The translations under genes and the position numbers were made by a program. A DNA stretch of 30,546 nt from CAZMSQ01 sp964569025 (GTDB taxonomy: Bacteria; Bacteroidota; Bacteroidia; Chitinophagales; Saprospiraceae), in NCBI GenBank assembly GCA_964569025.1, contig CAZMSQ010000028.1, positions 1-30,546 of the forward strand, in the 5' to 3' direction. The notes under the pieces were generated by a model that saw only the letters and a list, made by a program, of their open reading frames with translations, was not told where the DNA came from and searched no databases. Shown in pieces: positions 1-7,173 of this stretch (its first letter is position 1; the number at the start of each line of letters is the position of its first letter).

Positions 1-327
1 AGTCATTGTAGAAGAAAGAAAATTAAAATCTTCGGCTGGAAAGTCTTTACTATAGTGTTCGTTTTCTTCTCGAACATGAGGATTGAAAAGAATGGGCGAA
101 ATAGTCTCAGGCAGTTGATCCATGTAAGTATATCTGGTGTCTTGATGGTCCGGAAGGAAATATGCCCTGTCTACGAACCAGAATGTGTCAATAAACGGTG
201 ATAAATAGCGGATTGGAGCCCAGAAATCTCCACCGCTGCAAGGATAGTACAGCGTTTTGTGCTGTATGGATTTGAGTTGGTCGAGAGGTAGGTTGACTGG
301 GAGTCTGGAGTACGTGATTTTACTCAA
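1..327 (-). CDS. Partial hypothetical protein, cut by left window edge
   Basis: An open frame runs on the minus strand from about 327 off the left end (about 109 codons visible). The translation looks like real protein, not random sequence: it includes the stretches LYYPCSGGDFWAPIRYL and FIDTFWFVDRAYF. I do not recognise the family. In-frame stops lie just upstream (TAA at 340-342). No ATG is near the beginning, so a TTG at 325-327 is the most likely visible start; otherwise the 5' end is damaged. It lies downstream of, and in the same direction as, the DUF6922-like gene, about 195 bases away. Aromatic-rich and soluble-looking, with no signal peptide. The C-terminus is outside the window, so length and function cannot be judged. 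Confidence 0.5.
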   Translation of the reverse strand, partial: MSKITYSRLPVNLPLDQLKSIQHKTLYYPCSGGDFWAPIRYLSPFIDTFWFVDRAYFLPDHQDTRYTYMDQLPETISPILFNPHVREENEHYSKDFPAEDFNFLSSTMT

Positions 328-522
328 TGGGAAAGAATTTTAGGGTCAATTAATAGAAAAAGGAAGCGTTTCCGCAGGTATTCTATTCAAAATGGCGAAA
401 GGCCTTCTGGAAATCTGTTTGACGAAAGATAATGGGAATAAGTCTCTGGTAAAATTATATCAGGTTCTTTGTGAAACATTTATATGAGGCGAATCTAAAA
501 TGAGTTTTGTAAAGTTTCGGTC

Positions 523-732
523 TCAGTCCGATAGCTGATTACTGTGCTCAATGACTTGAAGGAAAGCATCTTTGCCATACATTTTAATAGCAATTTGCCA
601 ATCTTTCAAATTCCCTCTTTGAATGACCCGCTCAATGATGATCGCTTTTGATTTATCATAATCGAAAGTCGTTAAGTCATATTCCCAGAGCAGGTGGGGA
701 GAGAATTTCAAATGTAATTTCCGTTTCTGCAT
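523..732 (-). CDS. Short DUF6922-like protein, possibly truncated
   Basis: A 69-residue protein containing LLWEYDLTTFDYDKSKAIII followed by ERVIQRGNLKDW and a MYG motif. This matches the core pattern of the small DUF6922 family (aromatic-D, FDW/Y-x-K, ERV-x-RG, W, YG). In many Bacteroidota these proteins lie beside AbiEii-type nucleotidyltransferase toxins and may act as antitoxin-like partners; no such toxin is visible here. The gene starts 10 bases after the stop of the larger upstream gene, so the two are probably co-transcribed. Family members are usually somewhat longer. The frame after the TGA at 523-525 continues with DRNFTKLILDSP, which resembles the expected C-terminal part, so the stop may be a nonsense mutation. 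Function unknown. Confidence 0.6.
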   Translation of the reverse strand: MQKRKLHLKFSPHLLWEYDLTTFDYDKSKAIIIERVIQRGNLKDWQIAIKMYGKDAFLQVIEHSNQLSD

Positions 733-742
733 GCAGCACCCA

Positions 743-1864
743 TTATTTCTTTTGAATAGCCGCTTGAAGCCCGTCTGTTTTCAGAAAGGCCTTGAAGATG
801 TTCATATCCATGTATGAAAGCATTTTCTTGAGTGTGGTCGGTTTTGGAAAGGAGGGAAGCTGGCTGATGGTCGGCTCGAAAATATCATGGAGCTTTTCAA
901 CCATTTTTTTGCTGTCTTTGTGGAGAAATAAGGCATCAGTCACAAAATACAGAAGTGGTTTTTGCTGGTCCAGATTGAGCCGGGGGAGAAGTGTCGTGAT
1001 CTCACTGAACAACTGGTTTTCAGCCTCAGCAATCACTTTTTTATCAGTGGTCTGCACCTGATACAAATATCGGCAACCGAGAAGGCGGGCGTATGGGAAA
1101 ATGTGGAATTTATCCGGAACGAGCAAAGGGTCGACATCCAGCTCATTGAGCAGCTGGTTTCCAATTTTTCGCCACTGAGCCTCATTATTGTTCAGAACGG
1201 CATTTTTGAAGAGTAGGCACTGCGCATACGTTGTGTCACGCAGCTGTGTCACCTCATCAAGCGATTCCATTTGGGACAAATAACAGCCCAGGCCATATTC
1301 AAAATCGGCAATCTGAAAACCGGTCTCAGAAACCATTTCAAAAAAGGCAGCTCTGATAATTTCCGACCCGGAAAACCGGTCAAAAAAGGCCCTGCACTTA
1401 TCGGGATTGTCTGCCAGGGCATGGAAAAGTACTTTTCCATAGGCATATTTCCCGAAAAAATTGGAGAGCGTGCGCGTACTGTCTATGGAAAATAACTCCT
1501 CCAGAGTTTCAAAGTGGCCATTCTTGATGCTCAGGCTGAGCAGGGTCGGTGATTTGGAATTGTCTGAAAATGAAGTCAACTGCATGTTGACCCAGAACAA
1601 ATCATTGGCATTTTTCTCAAATGCAGCCCAGTTTTCAAATGTGCAGAATTTGGCAAGAATGTCTAAGGTTGTCCTCGTCGGTGAGTTTTCATAATTTTTT
1701 GCCTGAAATATCCGGTAGAGCGTGATTGGTGACAGTGACTGTTCTACTTTTTTGACGATGAGGTTGGACAGATTGTCACAATCCTTTCGACTCGAGATCC
1801 GGAATCCTGCAATGATGAAAATGTATTCTTCAAGAACTGATTTGTAAAACGGGTCAAGAGCCAT
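743..1864 (-). CDS. Hypothetical protein with Bacteroidota HTH-like N-terminal domain
   Basis: A 373-residue soluble protein with no signal peptide or membrane segment. The first ~85 residues show a pattern common in Bacteroidota proteins of unknown role: a cysteine and serine-rich helix (DCDNLSNLI), then LSPITLYRIF, then TLDILAKFCTFENWAAFEK. This 'S-x-x-T-L-x-R-x-F ... T-L-x-x-L-A-x-F-x-x-x-x-W-x-x-F' layout resembles a compact helix-turn-helix, so a regulatory or signalling role is plausible but unproven. The remaining ~290 residues are helix-rich and may form TPR-like repeats; I recognise no enzyme motif. It is divergent from the isocitrate dehydrogenase gene across a 242-base region with two inverted repeats, and is followed after 10 bases by the DUF6922-like gene. 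Confidence 0.7.
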   Translation of the reverse strand: MALDPFYKSVLEEYIFIIAGFRISSRKDCDNLSNLIVKKVEQSLSPITLYRIFQAKNYENSPTRTTLDILAKFCTFENWAAFEKNANDLFWVNMQLTSFSDNSKSPTLLSLSIKNGHFETLEELFSIDSTRTLSNFFGKYAYGKVLFHALADNPDKCRAFFDRFSGSEIIRAAFFEMVSETGFQIADFEYGLGCYLSQMESLDEVTQLRDTTYAQCLLFKNAVLNNNEAQWRKIGNQLLNELDVDPLLVPDKFHIFPYARLLGCRYLYQVQTTDKKVIAEAENQLFSEITTLLPRLNLDQQKPLLYFVTDALFLHKDSKKMVEKLHDIFEPTISQLPSFPKPTTLKKMLSYMDMNIFKAFLKTDGLQAAIQKK

Positions 1865-1923
1865 GGGGGAATGGTTAATGGATAGAATGGTTTTTATTAC
1901 CGCCTACTGATTCTATCTTTACA

Positions 1924-1995
1924 GGGAATTTCGTAGGATTAAAATACAAAATTCCCGAGAAAAAATTGGGGTGATTTCAAATAATTCTTTGAAAT
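1924..1995. promoter_or_regulatory. Two perfect inverted repeats in divergent intergenic region
   Basis: GGGAATTT (1924-1931) is mirrored by AAATTCCC (1949-1956), and ATTTCAAA (1974-1981) by TTTGAAAT (1988-1995). Both are perfect 8-bp inverted repeats between the HTH-like gene (minus) and the IDH gene (plus), upstream of the IDH promoter. They could be protein-binding sites. The region is AT-rich, so chance palindromes are possible. No terminator-like T-run follows either one. Confidence 0.35.
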
Positions 1996-2043
1996 TTCCA
2001 TTCTATACGCATCATTCCCAACATAATCATGGGATGGCATTAG

Positions 2044-2075
2044 TTTGCTTCAAAGTTTGAGAGTTGGTACCTTTG
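2044..2075 (+). promoter_or_regulatory. Bacteroidota-type promoter for IDH gene
   Basis: TTTG at 2044-2047 and TACCTTTG at 2068-2075 are separated by exactly 20 bases. This matches the known Bacteroidota primary sigma consensus (-33 TTTG, -7 TAnnTTTG). The start of transcription would fall near 2082, giving a leader of about 25 bases before the ATG at 2107. Confidence 0.6.
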
Positions 2076-2106
2076 TTGAGATAGGAATACTATAAAACCA
2101 GAAAGT

Positions 2107-3615
2107 ATGAGCATGAATCCGCTAGAGGAAATGGCACAGCGCCCTGAACAAATAACCCGCAAGACAGTCACTGTGGCTTATGGTGATGGCATTGGGCGGG
2201 AAATTATGGAGGCTACACTTAAGGTGCTTGAAGCTGCCGGTGCACCGCTGGACTTTGAGGAAATCAAAATCGGCAAAGATGTGTATGAGAGCGGGGTCAA
2301 ATCCGGCATCCCGGACAGTGCCTGGGAAACCTTGCGGTCTAACAAGGTCTTTCTCAAAGCTCCGATTACCACGCCGCAGGGAGGTGGTTATAAAAGCCTG
2401 AACGTTACCATCCGCAAGTCGCTTGGCTTGTTTGCCAATGTCAGGCCTGTCATGGCTTATGTGCCTTTCGTAGAGAGTCATTATCCGGACATGGATCTGG
2501 TAGTGATTCGCGAAAATGAGGAAGACCTGTATGCCGGCATTGAGCACCAGCAAACGGCAGAGGTTGTGCAATGTCTCAAGTTGGTCTCCCGACCGGGCTG
2601 TGAGCGATTGATCAGATACGCATTTGAATATGCCAAAGCCTATGGGCGAAAGCGTGTTACATGCATGACGAAAGACAACATTATGAAGCACACAGACGGT
2701 CTGTTTCATGATGTGTTCAATGAGGTTGCCAAAGAATATCCTGATATTGAAAGCGACCATTACATCATCGATATCGGGTCGGCCCTGCTGGCGGCCCAGC
2801 CAGACAGGTTTGATGTGGTCGTGACCCTCAATTTGTATGGTGACATTATATCCGATATCACGGCTCAGGTGGCTGGATCAGTTGGGTTAGGGGGTTCTGC
2901 AAACATAGGCGATGGCTTTGCGATGTTTGAGGCCATTCACGGGTCAGCCCCGGATATTGCCGGAAAAAATATTGCCAATCCCTCCGGACTTCTCCAGGCG
3001 GCCTGCATGATGTTGGTGCACCTGCGTAAGCCGGAAATCGCAGAGCGTATTATGAATGCCCTGCTCACAACGCTGGAAGACGGGATCCATACTGCCGATG
3101 TGTATAGTGAAGCCTATACAAGGGTAAAGGCCGGAACCCGCGAATTTGCAAGCGCTGTCATTGAGCGACTCGGGCGAAGACCAAGTCGATTGCACCCAGT
3201 GAGCTACGGACAGGCCTCAGGCATCGATATCAAACCGCTCAGTGAAAAACCACCGGTTATAAAACGACTCGTCGGAGCCGACCTCTTTCTGGACTGGACT
3301 GATGAGGGGCGAGACGCCAACGTACTTGGGGCCATTCTCGACGGGGTAGCAGGCCCTGATTTGAAGCTGAAAATGATAACCAATCGCGGAGTCAAGGTTT
3401 ACCCCAACGGCCTGCCGGAGACCTTCTGCACAGACCATTGGAGATGCCGGTTCGTTGATGCCCAAACTACCTCCGACCAAATGCCTGATGTGACCAATCA
3501 ACAGCTGATAGATCTGCAGCAACGGCTCATCGATAAAGGACTGGATATTATCAAAACTGAAAACCTCTACGAATTTGACGGGATTCGCGGATTCTCCCTC
3601 GGTCAGGGCGAATAA
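2107..3615 (+). CDS. icd: Isocitrate dehydrogenase, Thermus/Rickettsia-type with C-terminal domain
   Basis: Oxidative decarboxylation of isocitrate to 2-oxoglutarate in the TCA cycle. The 502-residue length and C-terminal domain (from about residue 355, with KLKMITNRGVKVYP and the closing EFDGIRGFSLGQGE) match the Thermus thermophilus-like IDH subgroup rather than the ~420-residue E. coli type. Substrate-site residues are visible: S97 and R103 in SLNVTIR, R113, R134 and Y141 in the RENEEDLYAG motif. The metal-binding region carries LYGDIISD. The cofactor loop reads HGSAPDIAGKNIANP with D283-I284, where NADP enzymes such as E. coli IDH have Lys-Tyr, so NAD+ use is predicted (inference from the known determinant). 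ATG at 2107 fits the promoter at 2044-2075; a second ATG two codons in is an alternative. The carbonic anhydrase gene follows after 60 bases. Confidence 0.93.
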   Translation: MSMNPLEEMAQRPEQITRKTVTVAYGDGIGREIMEATLKVLEAAGAPLDFEEIKIGKDVYESGVKSGIPDSAWETLRSNKVFLKAPITTPQGGGYKSLNVTIRKSLGLFANVRPVMAYVPFVESHYPDMDLVVIRENEEDLYAGIEHQQTAEVVQCLKLVSRPGCERLIRYAFEYAKAYGRKRVTCMTKDNIMKHTDGLFHDVFNEVAKEYPDIESDHYIIDIGSALLAAQPDRFDVVVTLNLYGDIISDITAQVAGSVGLGGSANIGDGFAMFEAIHGSAPDIAGKNIANPSGLLQAACMMLVHLRKPEIAERIMNALLTTLEDGIHTADVYSEAYTRVKAGTREFASAVIERLGRRPSRLHPVSYGQASGIDIKPLSEKPPVIKRLVGADLFLDWTDEGRDANVLGAILDGVAGPDLKLKMITNRGVKVYPNGLPETFCTDHWRCRFVDAQTTSDQMPDVTNQQLIDLQQRLIDKGLDIIKTENLYEFDGIRGFSLGQGE

Positions 3616-3675
3616 TGCCGGTTATGGTCAAATTGCAAGCCTCATCATTTTTACACCACTATAACACACCACACC

Positions 3676-4311
3676 ATGCCAAAATCTTATCTCGACCTTA
3701 TCAAGGGTAATGATCAGTTCATTCAGGCTGTGCAACGGGAAGATCCCGATTTCTTTGACAATCTTGCGAAAGGGCAACACCCACAGTTTCTATGGATTGG
3801 ATGCGCTGACAGTCGTGTGCCGCCATCAGAGGTGACCAATGTAAAGCCAGGCTCCATATTTGTGCACCGCAACATAGCCAATGTGGTGGTCCACACCGAT
3901 TCCAATCTGCTCAGCGTGGCCTACTATGCCATTAAAGTCCTGCGCGTCAAGCACGTGATTGTCTGTGGTCATTACGGCTGCGGCGGCGTGCAGGCAGCAA
4001 TGAGCAAAAAACGGTTTGGGTACATCGATGGGTGGCTGGGACATCTCAAAGATGTGTACAGAATTCACAAAGAAGAACTTGACACAATTTCTGATGAACA
4101 GAAAAGATTCGATAAATTTGTTGAGTTAAATGTGATTGAACAAGTCAATAATTTGGCAGCTACCCCGTTCATACAGGAGGAATGGGAATCAGGTGAATTT
4201 CCCTATATCCATGGTTGGGTCTATGACTTGAAATCAGGCAAGATTAACCAATTGGATTGTACAATTAACAACGGCGGGCTTGTAGAAGACGTATTTGATT
4301 ATGATTTCTAA
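3676..4311 (+). CDS. can: Beta-class carbonic anhydrase
   Basis: Interconverts CO2 and bicarbonate in the cytoplasm, supplying bicarbonate to carboxylases. The 211-residue length is typical of the E. coli Can type. Zinc ligands and the catalytic dyad are all present: C43, D45 and R47 in GCADSRVPP, then H99 and C102 in CGHYGCGGV. The surrounding HRNIANVV segment is also a family hallmark. No signal peptide. It lies 60 bases after the IDH gene in the same direction with no terminator or obvious promoter between them, so it may share that transcript. Confidence 0.95.
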   Translation: MPKSYLDLIKGNDQFIQAVQREDPDFFDNLAKGQHPQFLWIGCADSRVPPSEVTNVKPGSIFVHRNIANVVVHTDSNLLSVAYYAIKVLRVKHVIVCGHYGCGGVQAAMSKKRFGYIDGWLGHLKDVYRIHKEELDTISDEQKRFDKFVELNVIEQVNNLAATPFIQEEWESGEFPYIHGWVYDLKSGKINQLDCTINNGGLVEDVFDYDF

Positions 4312-4398
4312 AGGGGTCTGGACCTTTGTTTGTGAAAAAAGCCCTATGGTCGGAATGATGGTCAGGGCATCATCTCAATTTTTTTAATACAAAATACG

Positions 4399-5589
4399 AT
4401 GTACAGTAAAAGTATTGTATTTGCGGTCCTTCTCACCTTGTCTCTGAGTCTGTCTGCTCAGAGTGGAATTTCTTTCGTTCAGATGGATTCCTGGTCTCAA
4501 GTCCTTGAAAAAGCGGCAGCGGAAGAGAAGCTCATTTTCATGGATGCCTACACAACATGGTGCGGTCCGTGCAAGATGATGAATTCCAATATCTTCCCCC
4601 TTGAAGAGGTGGGAGCGTTTTACAACGCCAACTTTGTCAACGTGAAAATTGATATGGAAAAAGGGGAGGGAATAGATTTGGCAAAGACTTATTCGGTGAA
4701 TGCCTATCCGACCTTTCTGTTTGTAAATGCGGAAGGAAAGCTGGTCCACAAGGGCCTCGGCTATCAGGAGGTCGAGTCATTCCTCGATTTGGGCCGCGCT
4801 GCGCTTGACCCATCCCAACAGTTCGGCACCCTGAGCCAATCCTTCGCTGAAGGTTCGCTTGAAGGCGACCAGCTCCTCATCTTTGCGCAGTCCGCCCTTC
4901 AGGTAAACGAGCAAAATCTGGCCGGTCAAGCTGCCTCGCTCTGGTTTGAAGGCCAATCAGACCAAATGAAGCCCGAGGTGCTGAATCAATTGCTCGATTT
5001 TGTTTTTTCAGGCCCGGGTTCTCCCATCTTTGAGTTTGTTGCTGCTAATCGCGAAAAAATCGGGGCTTCTATCGGAAGCACCCAAGTCGATGAATCCTTG
5101 AAAAGTGCCATCATTAATTCTGCGAGAATGTCAGGTGAGTATTCAGTGGAAACTGTCCACGCCCAGCTTCACAACGCCTTCCCCGAGCCCGTTGCCACCA
5201 TGTTCGCTGATGAGTATACCATGATTTATCATACCTACTTCAACAGGAATGACCCGCAGCGCAAGAAAGAAGCTACCCGGCACTACCTGAACACTTACAT
5301 TGACAAAATAAAAGACTGGGACGTGCTGAATTCTGCCGCATGGGATGTATTTGAAGCTGAAAGCAATGACAGAGAAGAAAACCTCCAAGCCCTGAATTGG
5401 GTCAAAAAGTCTCTTGAACTCGATGAAAATTATTTCAACACCGATACCGCCGCTTCACTCTGTTACCGGCTCGGAATGAAAGCTGAAGGGATTCAGTTTG
5501 CCGAAATGGCTATTTCACTGGGTCAGGAAAGCGGAATGAGTGTCTCCGCAACTCAGGAATTGCTCGAAAAACTGCTCGCCCTCGATTAA
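4399..5589 (+). CDS. Exported thioredoxin-fold protein
   Basis: A 396-residue protein with an N-terminal signal peptide (hydrophobic stretch about residues 5-18, likely cleavage after LSLSAQ). A thioredoxin-like domain at about residues 28-135 carries the redox motif WCGPC (W54, C55, C58), preceded by LIFMDAYTT and followed by the cis-Pro segment VNAYPTFLFV. A disulfide reductase or isomerase role in the periplasm is inferred. The C-terminal ~250 residues are helix-rich without a clear family; the end (NWVKKSLELDENYFN...) resembles a TPR unit. This layout, Thioredoxin_7-like plus a helical tail, is common in Bacteroidota. The next gene is an Lrp-type regulator 183 bases away, so it is probably a separate unit. 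I see no convincing -7 element in the 87 bases upstream. Confidence 0.85.
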   Translation: MYSKSIVFAVLLTLSLSLSAQSGISFVQMDSWSQVLEKAAAEEKLIFMDAYTTWCGPCKMMNSNIFPLEEVGAFYNANFVNVKIDMEKGEGIDLAKTYSVNAYPTFLFVNAEGKLVHKGLGYQEVESFLDLGRAALDPSQQFGTLSQSFAEGSLEGDQLLIFAQSALQVNEQNLAGQAASLWFEGQSDQMKPEVLNQLLDFVFSGPGSPIFEFVAANREKIGASIGSTQVDESLKSAIINSARMSGEYSVETVHAQLHNAFPEPVATMFADEYTMIYHTYFNRNDPQRKKEATRHYLNTYIDKIKDWDVLNSAAWDVFEAESNDREENLQALNWVKKSLELDENYFNTDTAASLCYRLGMKAEGIQFAEMAISLGQESGMSVSATQELLEKLLALD

Positions 5590-5669
5590 TCATTGTCCGA
5601 AAACAAAAATCTGCTTCATCAATGATGGCCGGAAATAAAAATTATTAGTGGTGATAACAAAAGTCACTT

Positions 5670-5722
5670 GCAAATAATTTCCCGAAGCGATATATTGCGC
5701 CTGCGATTCGGAAATAAATTGC
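5670..5722. promoter_or_regulatory. Long imperfect inverted repeat upstream of Lrp-type gene
   Basis: The left arm at 5670-5689 (GCAAATAATTTCCCGAAGCG) pairs with the reverse complement of 5704-5722 (GCAATTTATTTCCGAATCG): three mismatches and one extra base. The arms are centred about 76 bases before the ATG of the regulator gene. Lrp/AsnC proteins commonly bind AT-rich imperfect palindromes and often control their own gene, so an autoregulatory operator is a reasonable inference. It is not followed by a T-run, which argues against a terminator for the thioredoxin gene. Confidence 0.45.
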
Positions 5723-5772
5723 GTGTAAAACTCATGTATCTATAACTACCTCAGACACAAAAAACTTCAATC

Positions 5773-6252
5773 ATGGCTGAACCCAAATTGGATAAAATCG
5801 ATTTGAAGATTCTCAAAATCCTCCAGGAAAACAGCAAAATTACCAATCTTGAGCTTTCAAAGCGCATTGGGTTATCTCCCGCGCCTACTTTGGAGCGTGT
5901 TAAAAAGCTTGAGCAAAGTGGCATCATTGAAAGCTACCACGCGAAAGTGAATCCGCAGACCATAGGTCTGAATGTTAAAACCTTTGTTCTGGTATCACTT
6001 GCATGGCAGAAAGACAATGCGCTGAACTCATTCATTGACAAGGTCAAGGATATTGAAGAAATTACGGAATGCTATATCATCACCGGCGAAGCCGATGTAC
6101 TGATTAAAATCGTGTGCAAGGATATACCGACCTATGAACAACTGCTCTTCAAGACGCTGTCCCAAATCGAAGAAATTGAGCGCCTCAAGACTCTTATGAC
6201 TCTCTCGACAGTGAAGGATGCCAAATTGCTGCCTTATAACTACGAGGACTAA
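5773..6252 (+). CDS. Lrp/AsnC family transcriptional regulator
   Basis: A 159-residue protein of standard family length. The N-terminal winged helix-turn-helix spans about residues 5-65: DLKILKILQENSKITNLEL then KRIGLSPAPTLERVKKLEQ and SGII. The C-terminal ligand-binding (RAM) domain covers about residues 70-155, with the typical YIITGEADVLIKIVCKD strand and the closing LSTVKD region. These proteins sense amino acids or related metabolites and form octamers; the ligand cannot be read from sequence. An inverted repeat upstream could be its operator. Downstream, the TraB-like gene begins 54 bases later. Confidence 0.92.
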   Translation: MAEPKLDKIDLKILKILQENSKITNLELSKRIGLSPAPTLERVKKLEQSGIIESYHAKVNPQTIGLNVKTFVLVSLAWQKDNALNSFIDKVKDIEEITECYIITGEADVLIKIVCKDIPTYEQLLFKTLSQIEEIERLKTLMTLSTVKDAKLLPYNYED

Positions 6253-6306
6253 TAACACGGTGTTTGTTTTTGCGGTATCATCCGGGGAATTTTTCTTCGC
6301 TCTCTG

Positions 6307-7119
6307 ATGATGCGAAAGACACCACAACCCGGTCTATTGTGGTCAATTGACCGAGTTGGCTGTCAGACGAGTTTTGTTTGCGGAACCATGCATGCTTCTC
6401 TGCCGCAGGGTCACCCGGTTCTGAGGGCTGCTCGGCTTGCCATCGATCGGTGTACTGCCTTTGCGGCCGAGATTGACCTGGGCAGGGATCGAGAGCAGGA
6501 AGTCGGACAACTGATGCTCTCTCAGGGTATGACCATTCAAGACCTGCTGTCCCCCGCCAGATTTCGGGATTTCGAGAAAGAAGTGCAAAGAGTTGGCATT
6601 CCGCTTTTGGCCGTTGTCCGGCTGCTCCCTGTAATGTGTACGAGCCTTTTTACTGGCAGGTACCTCAGTATGAACGATCTCAAGGCGGTCGATGAGGTGC
6701 TGTGGGCCTATGCTCGAGAAGGAGACAAACGCTTGTATGGACTTGAGTCGAGTCAGTTACAGGTGCAACTTCTGCGGTCAATTCCATTGAAACAACAGGT
6801 CGCTGAACTGATTGACTTGCTGACGCATCGCACACAGACCAGGTCCAGAATCCGTAACCTTGCTCGATTGTACGAGCAGGGTGACTTGTTTCGATTGCAT
6901 CGGGCTGTCCGCAGAGGAGCTGGAAAGTCACGAAGGTGGCTGATTGATGATCGCAATGCCGTCATGTCTGTCGATATTCACCGTCTGGCGCTGCGTCATT
7001 CAATTTGCTGTGCCGTTGGTGCCGGTCACCTGTGGGGTGGAAATGGTATTCTCAGGCTCCTGAAACACAAAGGGTGGAAGGTGAAGGATGTCTCACATGG
7101 TATTGAGATGTCAGAATAA
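6307..7119 (+). CDS. TraB/GumN family protein
   Basis: A 270-residue protein with the features of the TraB/GumN (Tiki-like) family: a first GxxH motif GTMH at 26-29, a conserved acidic residue in AAEIDLG (E55), a LYGLES..Q segment near the middle, and a second GxxH motif GAGH at about 238-241 followed by G-x-x-G-ILRLLKHKGW. Animal Tiki relatives are metal-dependent proteases using these motifs; the role of bacterial members is mostly unknown. Many Bacteroidota homologues are exported, but here the N-terminus (MMRKTPQPGLLWSID) shows no signal peptide, so it appears cytoplasmic unless the true start differs. It ends only 12 bases before the earliest possible start of the TonB receptor, suggesting co-transcription. 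Confidence 0.85.
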   Translation: MMRKTPQPGLLWSIDRVGCQTSFVCGTMHASLPQGHPVLRAARLAIDRCTAFAAEIDLGRDREQEVGQLMLSQGMTIQDLLSPARFRDFEKEVQRVGIPLLAVVRLLPVMCTSLFTGRYLSMNDLKAVDEVLWAYAREGDKRLYGLESSQLQVQLLRSIPLKQQVAELIDLLTHRTQTRSRIRNLARLYEQGDLFRLHRAVRRGAGKSRRWLIDDRNAVMSVDIHRLALRHSICCAVGAGHLWGGNGILRLLKHKGWKVKDVSHGIEMSE

Positions 7120-7173
7120 GTTGGGTGATGCGTGAGCAAAAACGGATTTCGGGCGTTACAAAGGCTACACAGA

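Noticed and set aside
2122..2760. 212-codon open frame on the minus strand inside the IDH gene
   Set aside because: It is antisense to a strongly conserved enzyme and its translation resembles no protein family; it is a shadow of codon bias.
4340..4375. GCCCT...AGGGC hairpin upstream of the thioredoxin gene
   Set aside because: Five-base arms with a large loop and no flanking T-run; chance level.
5589..5626. ATCATTG/CAATGAT inverted repeat after the thioredoxin gene as a terminator
   Set aside because: Only a 7-bp AT-rich stem with a 24-base loop and no T-run.
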